DNA of 64,000 bases from Ampelocalamus luodianensis. Taxonomy: Eukaryota > Streptophyta > Magnoliopsida > Poales > Poaceae. The notes under the pieces were generated by a model, which worked only from the letters and a program-made list of their open reading frames with translations, did no database searches and was not told the origin of the DNA. The position numbers and the translations under genes were made by a program. Below are positions 58,602-64,000 of this stretch, piece after piece (the stretch's first letter is position 1; each line of letters starts with the position of its first letter). The DNA lies in the NCBI GenBank assembly GCA_036346255.1, contig CM070629.1, positions 4,097,001 to 4,161,000 of the forward strand, given 5' to 3'.

Positions 58602-58888
58602 ATGATAATCATCTCCCACGAAACCATAAAGAATTAACCTTAATTATGTTAGAATATTCCTCGCAATGCGATCTTATATATCCCTCGTCGTCGCCGCAAT
58701 GCAATCTACCTACTCGGCTACTCCCGCGAAGCCGGCAGTAGCAGCAGGCCACGCCGCTCGAGCTAGCGCACCGGCGAAAATGGCCTCCCGTTGTACGTGC
58801 TACTACTGTGATCTTGTGATCGCGCATGATGTGATGATGCTCTCGTACGTTTGATCGTGATGCGATGTTCTCTTGGTCGTGCCTGCAG
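58602..58888. other. Spacer before the GDPD remnant
   Basis: Block collinearity has ended. The last bases (CGTGCCTGCAG) resemble a splice acceptor before the GDPD-like segment. No other gene. Confidence 0.4.
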
Positions 58889-59627
58889 GGATCGCGGTAT
58901 TGCTGGTCCCTGGATGCGTGGTGAGCGGCGGCGCGGCGCGGCCGCTGGTCGGGGGAGGAGGGGTTGGGGAGAAGGCGGCGGCGTTGCAGACGTCCCGTCC
59001 GTTCAACATCGCGCACCGGCGACGCTGAAGAAGTACGGGTACGGCGGCAAGTACATGTCCAAGGAGTGGCTCGCCAAGCCCCTCTTCATCCAGTCCTTCG
59101 CGCCGACGTCGCTCATCTACGCCGCCGACCTCATCGACTCGCCCAAGGTCTTCCGCCGCATCGACGACGTCACCATCCGCACCGAGGGCACCAACCAGGT
59201 GCTTAACCACCGGCCATTCCCTGACACCATGGCATTTCTTCGTGAACAATTCAGTCCCTGATGTGCCTGCTGTTTCAATGCTGAAATGGTGCAGTCGTAC
59301 GACGAGATCACCTCCGACGAGTACCTGGACTACATGAATGAGTACGTGGTCGGCGTGGGGCCGTGGAAGGACACGGTGGTGCCGCCGACCAAGGACAACA
59401 AGCTGGCGACGCCGACGGACCTCGTCGCCATGGCGCACGCGCGGGGGCTGCAGGTGCACCCCTACACGTACAGGAACGAGAACCAGTTCCTGCACTTCAA
59501 CTTCCGGCAAGACCCCTACGCCGAGTACGACTACTGGCTCAACGACGTCGGCGTCGACGGCCACTTCACCGACTTCCCGGCCAGCCTCCGCCGCTACCAG
59601 GAATGGACTGCCAACAAGGGAGACTAA
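58889..59627 (+). pseudogene. Glycerophosphodiester phosphodiesterase (GDPD), internally deleted
   Basis: An N-terminal piece (58889-59019) reads as a hydrophobic signal-like start followed by LQTSRPFNIAHR, the beginning of the GDPD catalytic domain. It is joined directly, out of frame, to a late exon (59022-59198: TLKKYGYGGKYMSKEWLAKP) and the last exon (59295-59627), which ends VDGHFTDFPASLRRYQEW and stop. The intron 59199-59294 has GT/AG and keeps the frame. Enzymes of this family split glycerophosphodiesters to glycerol-3-phosphate and an alcohol. The exons with most of the active site are missing, so this copy cannot be active. Another full gene elsewhere is likely. Confidence 0.85.
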
Positions 59628-61173
59628 CGCATTACATAGTTTCACGTCAGTAGCTCAGTGTTCCGCAGTTCAGATAGATTTTTCGTGTTTTTTTACGTTG
59701 TCTATGATTTCGCGTCATGAGATAAATCATTGGGTGATATTGGCTTCATTCCATTGGTCTATTTTCTCTCTTATGCCTGCGGTTTCTGAGGATTGATTCT
59801 ACTAACGACCAGTCAATAAGATCAGAGCAGATAAAGAACCAATTAACTGAAAATGATCAGATACAGGTTAGTTTTGTTAGTGGTAATAACAGAGTAACAA
59901 ATTTCTGTTATATGATCCATTGATCCCGGGTAGAATTGGTTTTGCTTGAGATGATCTGAAGCAAGCAGAATTTGACTGTCCTAAGACTGCGTAAGACGTA
60001 CACAAACAGACGAGCATACGAGCTTACCATGGATTGACTATATACAAAGTGGTAATTAAGCTGCATTTCCATCTCTCTAATCTCTACAGGCATGATATAC
60101 ATGACAATCCAGTGAGCACTAAACAGAACCTCTTACATTGATATTTGCGCTGAACAGCAGTGACGCATTCAACATTGGGTCTGCATCATGAGACATCACT
60201 GGAATGTGTAAGCCCAAATGCATGGTTTGCTTGCTTTTACTGACTACAGACTGAAACAAGTGCAGTGCAGACAGAAGCTGAAACTCTGAAGTAGACGAGC
60301 CCATCAATTCTTCAGAAGCAAAATCCTAAACATGTTCCTGTGAATGTGATGGCATGCTCTATTTTCACTTACTGTAAGCTAATTATGTCACATCATGTTC
60401 TTCACAATTTCTTCAATTTTAGAGATGCCAATGTTTTTTGAATGGAATTCCCAACATAGCAAAAGGAGCGTGGTGGTTTCATGATTAGTCTTTCTAGCCG
60501 GAGGAGATACAAATCAGTAACAGCAAAGATTTTGATATACTACCAAAAACACAGAGAAGGTGTCATCTGAACCAAAACTGACACAATTTTGAGACAAAGC
60601 AATTGCTTGCACTAGGTAGCTACAAGACTAAAGAATGATTGGATCATATGCTGTTCAATGTTTAGGGATTCGGATTCCCAGGTTTGTTATAAATATATGC
60701 ATGCCTACTTGCTGAATTAGTTGATTGGATGGAAACTTTGATCTCCATATACAAATTAAGAACAGAAAACAATACTACAAATAATGGGGAAATATACACT
60801 ATAACAAAACCTTTAGCAGGGTGTTGTGAGATGATAAACCTGCTGAAGATCTTGACAATTTTTTTAGGCATTTTCTTCATGCTAGTCTCATATGAGATTA
60901 ACATGCGCTGAAGATTGTTTTGAAGGAAACAACAAAGGAGCACAAGTCAGTCAATCTAGAATGAAATCTTTGGAATTAAGATTGTTAATTTACATCTGCT
61001 CATCTTATCTGCAGACGCATTAGTGAGCAATTCAGAGGAAAACTGTATTATACAAAGCTGCATCTACAAGATAAAATCTAGTCAAACAGATGATTAGAAA
61101 AAATCATCAACGGGCACAAGTTACGGCTATCTTTACCTTCTTCTACATGTTGAATATGTAAATCATGCATCCT
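59628..61173. other. Intergenic; 3' region of the RPK2-like gene
   Basis: AT-rich and non-coding. The part next to 61173 is presumably the 3' UTR of the minus-strand receptor kinase. I see no other gene or clear transposon end. Confidence 0.5.
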
Positions 61174-63999
61174 TTATCGGTGTTCACGAATTGGAGGCTG
61201 AAGTTGCTTTAGCCGTTGAACGACCTGCTTCATGGTCGGTCGTACAGAGAGCGAATCAACAGTGCACATCACTGCTAAATGCAATGTCTCTACCAAGTCA
61301 TCATGTGGGCCCACATCCCAAAGACCATCGATGAAGAATTCACGGGCACGGCCTTGGCGAAGCAGCATGCATGCCCAAGCAACTATGTTAAACCCATTAC
61401 CATAAGGAGAAAATGATGGATCCAAGGCTTTCTTGTCTGATATTAACTCCATCAGTACAACACCATAGCTATACACATCAGCTTTATCCGAAACACGGCA
61501 AGTCATAGCATATTCTGGAGCAACATATCCAAAAGTTCCAGCTACACCAGTAGTTGCATGGGTTTCTGAATTTCCCAAGAGTCTTGCCAGTCCGAAGTCT
61601 GAGAGATAAGCGTTAAAGTCAGTGTCCAACAAAATATTGCTCGGTTTGACGTCACGATGAAGGATCCGAGGAACACAAGTATCATGCAGATAAGCAAGTG
61701 CTTTTGCAACGTCCAAAGCAATCCTGTGCAGCATCTTCCAGTCTACTGGTCTCTTCAATCTCTCCTGTATAAACCTCTCAAGATTTCCACCAGGCAAGTA
61801 GTTATATATGAGAAACATTTCAGACTCACCAAGATGGTAGCCTACCAAGGTAACAAGATTGGGATGTCTTAATCTCCCCAGAGTTTTGATCTCAGCATGG
61901 AACTGTTGGACTCCTTGGAATCTTCCAACAGAGAGCCTCTTTATAGCTACTAACACTCCAGGTGAAATTTCAGCTTTGTAAGTAGCTCCGAAGCCCCCAC
62001 TTCCAATGCAATTGCTTGCATTGAAACTTCCAGTTGCTCGAACAACGGTCTCGTATGTGATCGGCACCCCGATTTCTTGGAAGATTGTAACTTCTCTTCT
62101 TCCAGATGATCGAGCTGACATTCGAGGAGCACACTTTCTTGTGTAAATAAAGAGCACGATCAGAGCAAGAAGGACTGAAACGATAGCTGTAGCCGATGTT
62201 ATTGAAGCTATTTCAATTGCGTTGAATGAATTGTTTCCTCCTTGATTTTGTGGATCTGCAGGCGTTGTATCATTGTAGTCATTTGAATTCAAACCTCGCC
62301 CCTGCTGAGCAGCTGACGGGACTGCCAGGGTATACATGTGACAAGATTGTAGTAAAGGGTTCCCAATAACGGTATCACATCGAACTGTAGTGCTATTTGT
62401 TGGCACTGGACCAGACAAATTGTTGAATGACACATTAAACATGGTAAGAGATGCCGAGATAGCAAATTCTGAAGGTATCTTCCCAGTAAGTTTATTATTA
62501 TCAAGGAGGAGAGCAGAGAGATTTCTCAAGTCAGCAAGGGCACCAGGGATGTCCCCTGTGAGGAGGTTCGAGGACAGGTCCAGAATCTTCAGAGAATGCA
62601 GCTGATTGATATCATTTGGAATAGTGCCATTTAGAAAGTTATGGCCCAAAGAAAGGCGCTCTAAATGTGGCAAGTTCTTCACCGAAGTAGGAATTTCACC
62701 ACCAAGGTGGTTCCTGCTCAAATCCAAGCTGATAAGATAATTCAACTGCCCGATACTTGTTGGTATCAAACCAGAAAGCCGATTACCAGCAACACCAAGA
62801 ACAACAAGATAATTGCACAATGAGCCAATCTCAACAGGAATCTCACCTGTTATAAGGTTATTGCTGACATCCACAATGAAGCCCCTTGAGCTGTTGCACT
62901 TGTTGAATAGTCCAGGTTGCAACTGACCAGCAAGATTATTTCCATCGGCCAGGAAAGCATAGGGCCCCTGCATTCCCAGCTTCTCAGCAGCAAGCGGCAA
63001 GGATGTCACTGTTCCAGTAAAATTGTTCCGGGCAAAACTATGGTAACTCGTCAAACCCGTACCCAAGATTAATGAGGATGAAAAGAAGCCAGCAAGCGCC
63101 TGATATGTGAACAAGGAAGAATACTCGGACACCAAGTCATCAAATGGGAGCTGAGATGAAGGACAACCCTTTAAGAACACTGGAATCGAGCCAGACAACC
63201 GGTTTCCACTGACATCAAATACATCCATGCAAGGCACTGGCAGTGATGGATCAACTGAACCTGTAAACTTGTTCGAGCTCAAATTCAAGAACTTCAGATA
63301 CCCACATTCCACCAGCCCCTCAGGAATCCCACCAGAGAACAAATTCTCCCCCAAATTCATCATCTCCAAACTCTGACAAGAACTCCAATTCCCCGGCAAC
63401 TCCCCCTCCAGTGTAGCCCTTGGCGCCCATAACACCCTCAGCTTCGGCAACGCTGCGACAGCATCTGGAATCCCTCCTTGGAAATAGTTGAAGTCATCGA
63501 CATCCCCATAATCCGACGAATTCAAACCACTACTCGGTGCATAAGGATTGGACAGCACGAGCAATGACAGTTCAACACAACCACCAAGCTCCGCTGGCAC
63601 AGGCCCGCTCAAACTGTTCCTTGACACATCCAAAGCCCGCAAGTTCCTGAGCCGCCCAATCTCCGGCGGGATGACGTCATCCAACAGGTTGGAGGACAGC
63701 AACAGCGCCTCCAGCTTGCTGCAGTTCCCCAAGCTCCGGGGGATGCCACCGACGAGGAAGTTTCCAGAGAGGTCGAGGAACTGTAGGCTGCGGCACCCGG
63801 CGCCGCCGAGTTTGTCGGGGATGGCGCCGCCGAGGCGGTTGGAGGCCAGCGACAGGCGCCGCAGCCCCGGGAGCGCGACAAGCGCGGCGGGAACGGAGCC
63901 GTTGAGCTGGTTGTAGGCTAGGTCCAGCGTCTCGAGCGCAACGCAGGCGAGTGACGCCGGGATCTCGCCCTGGAGGCGGTTGCCGGAGAGGTCGAGCAC
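61174..63999 (-). CDS. RPK2: LRR receptor-like kinase, RPK2/TOADSTOOL2 type (5' end outside window)
   Basis: 941 codons in one exon up to the window edge; the frame continues to the left end of the protein beyond base 64000. Order: many plant-type LRRs (LDLSGNRLQGEIP, LDLSSNLLTGDIPGALADL), interrupted by a long non-standard stretch around PYAPSSGLNSSDYGDVDDF typical of RPK2; a transmembrane segment (ATAIVSVLLALIVLFIYTRK, roughly residues 600-620); then a kinase with the glycine loop IGSGGFGATYKAEI, Lys in VAIKRL, HRDVKPSNILLD, DFGLA and APEYA, all catalytic residues present. RPK2 is a plasma-membrane receptor involved in meristem maintenance, anther development and embryo patterning in Arabidopsis. 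The kinase looks active. Confidence 0.92.
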   Translation of the reverse strand: MLDLSGNRLQGEIPASLACVALETLDLAYNQLNGSVPAALVALPGLRRLSLASNRLGGAIPDKLGGAGCRSLQFLDLSGNFLVGGIPRSLGNCSKLEALLLSSNLLDDVIPPEIGRLRNLRALDVSRNSLSGPVPAELGGCVELSLLVLSNPYAPSSGLNSSDYGDVDDFNYFQGGIPDAVAALPKLRVLWAPRATLEGELPGNWSSCQSLEMMNLGENLFSGGIPEGLVECGYLKFLNLSSNKFTGSVDPSLPVPCMDVFDVSGNRLSGSIPVFLKGCPSSQLPFDDLVSEYSSLFTYQALAGFFSSSLILGTGLTSYHSFARNNFTGTVTSLPLAAEKLGMQGPYAFLADGNNLAGQLQPGLFNKCNSSRGFIVDVSNNLITGEIPVEIGSLCNYLVVLGVAGNRLSGLIPTSIGQLNYLISLDLSRNHLGGEIPTSVKNLPHLERLSLGHNFLNGTIPNDINQLHSLKILDLSSNLLTGDIPGALADLRNLSALLLDNNKLTGKIPSEFAISASLTMFNVSFNNLSGPVPTNSTTVRCDTVIGNPLLQSCHMYTLAVPSAAQQGRGLNSNDYNDTTPADPQNQGGNNSFNAIEIASITSATAIVSVLLALIVLFIYTRKCAPRMSARSSGRREVTIFQEIGVPITYETVVRATGSFNASNCIGSGGFGATYKAEISPGVLVAIKRLSVGRFQGVQQFHAEIKTLGRLRHPNLVTLVGYHLGESEMFLIYNYLPGGNLERFIQERLKRPVDWKMLHRIALDVAKALAYLHDTCVPRILHRDVKPSNILLDTDFNAYLSDFGLARLLGNSETHATTGVAGTFGYVAPEYAMTCRVSDKADVYSYGVVLMELISDKKALDPSFSPYGNGFNIVAWACMLLRQGRAREFFIDGLWDVGPHDDLVETLHLAVMCTVDSLSVRPTMKQVVQRLKQLQPPIREHR

Positions 64000-64000
64000 G

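Noticed and set aside
58803..59645. 280-codon minus-strand frame
   Set aside because: It is antisense to the GDPD exons, whose sense frame carries the family motifs.

Overview
The window is nuclear DNA from a flowering plant, almost certainly a grass (Poaceae). The genes have short plant-type introns and GC-rich first exons, the protein families are plant-specific (LONGIFOLIA/TRM, NINJA/AFP, RPK2, plant mobile domain), and the intergenic space is full of Tourist-type MITEs, hAT, Mutator-like and PIF/Harbinger elements and LTR remains. I cannot name the species.

Left part (1-15.4 kb), gene-rich: the 3' end of a LONGIFOLIA/TRM gene (+, 1-2002); a MITE-filled spacer (2.4-6.6 kb); UTP18, a U3 snoRNP/SSU-processome WD40 protein (-, 7042-8712); and a G3BP-like NTF2+RRM stress-granule protein (+, coding 11190-14724). 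UTP18 and G3BP are head to head across a short promoter with a telo box and several TGGGCC/T site II motifs, a combination typical of plant ribosome-biogenesis genes.

Middle part (15.4-58.6 kb): one old segmental duplication. Block 1 (15444-31191) and block 2 (34944-58601) descend from a unit of roughly 9-10 kb whose one clear gene is a NINJA-family ABI5-binding protein (AFP), present once per block (26949-28891 and 54632-56480; 304 aa each, 10 amino-acid differences by eye). Each block then received its own insertions, and the other block supplies the empty site. Block 1 gained a long-TIR MITE, two Tourist MITEs and two opposite-facing solo LTRs with perfect 5-bp target duplications; a hAT-like element also lies in it. 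Block 2 gained a 6.9-kb Mutator-like element (decayed plant-mobile-domain gene and MURA-like transposase), a long-TIR element that itself holds a two-gene PIF/Harbinger transposon, and a TRIM element. The spacer between the blocks holds an LTR-retrotransposon remnant fused to a broken mitochondrial-carrier exon.

Right part (58.6-64 kb): a GDPD pseudogene that has lost its catalytic middle, then the 3' 941 codons of an RPK2/TOADSTOOL2-like LRR receptor kinase (-) running off the right edge.

The most useful signals are the AFP pair, which differ in promoter ABRE number and at a conserved C-terminal residue, and the internally dated stack of transposons resolved by comparing the two blocks. I found no tRNA, rRNA or CRISPR feature. 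All alignments were made by eye.
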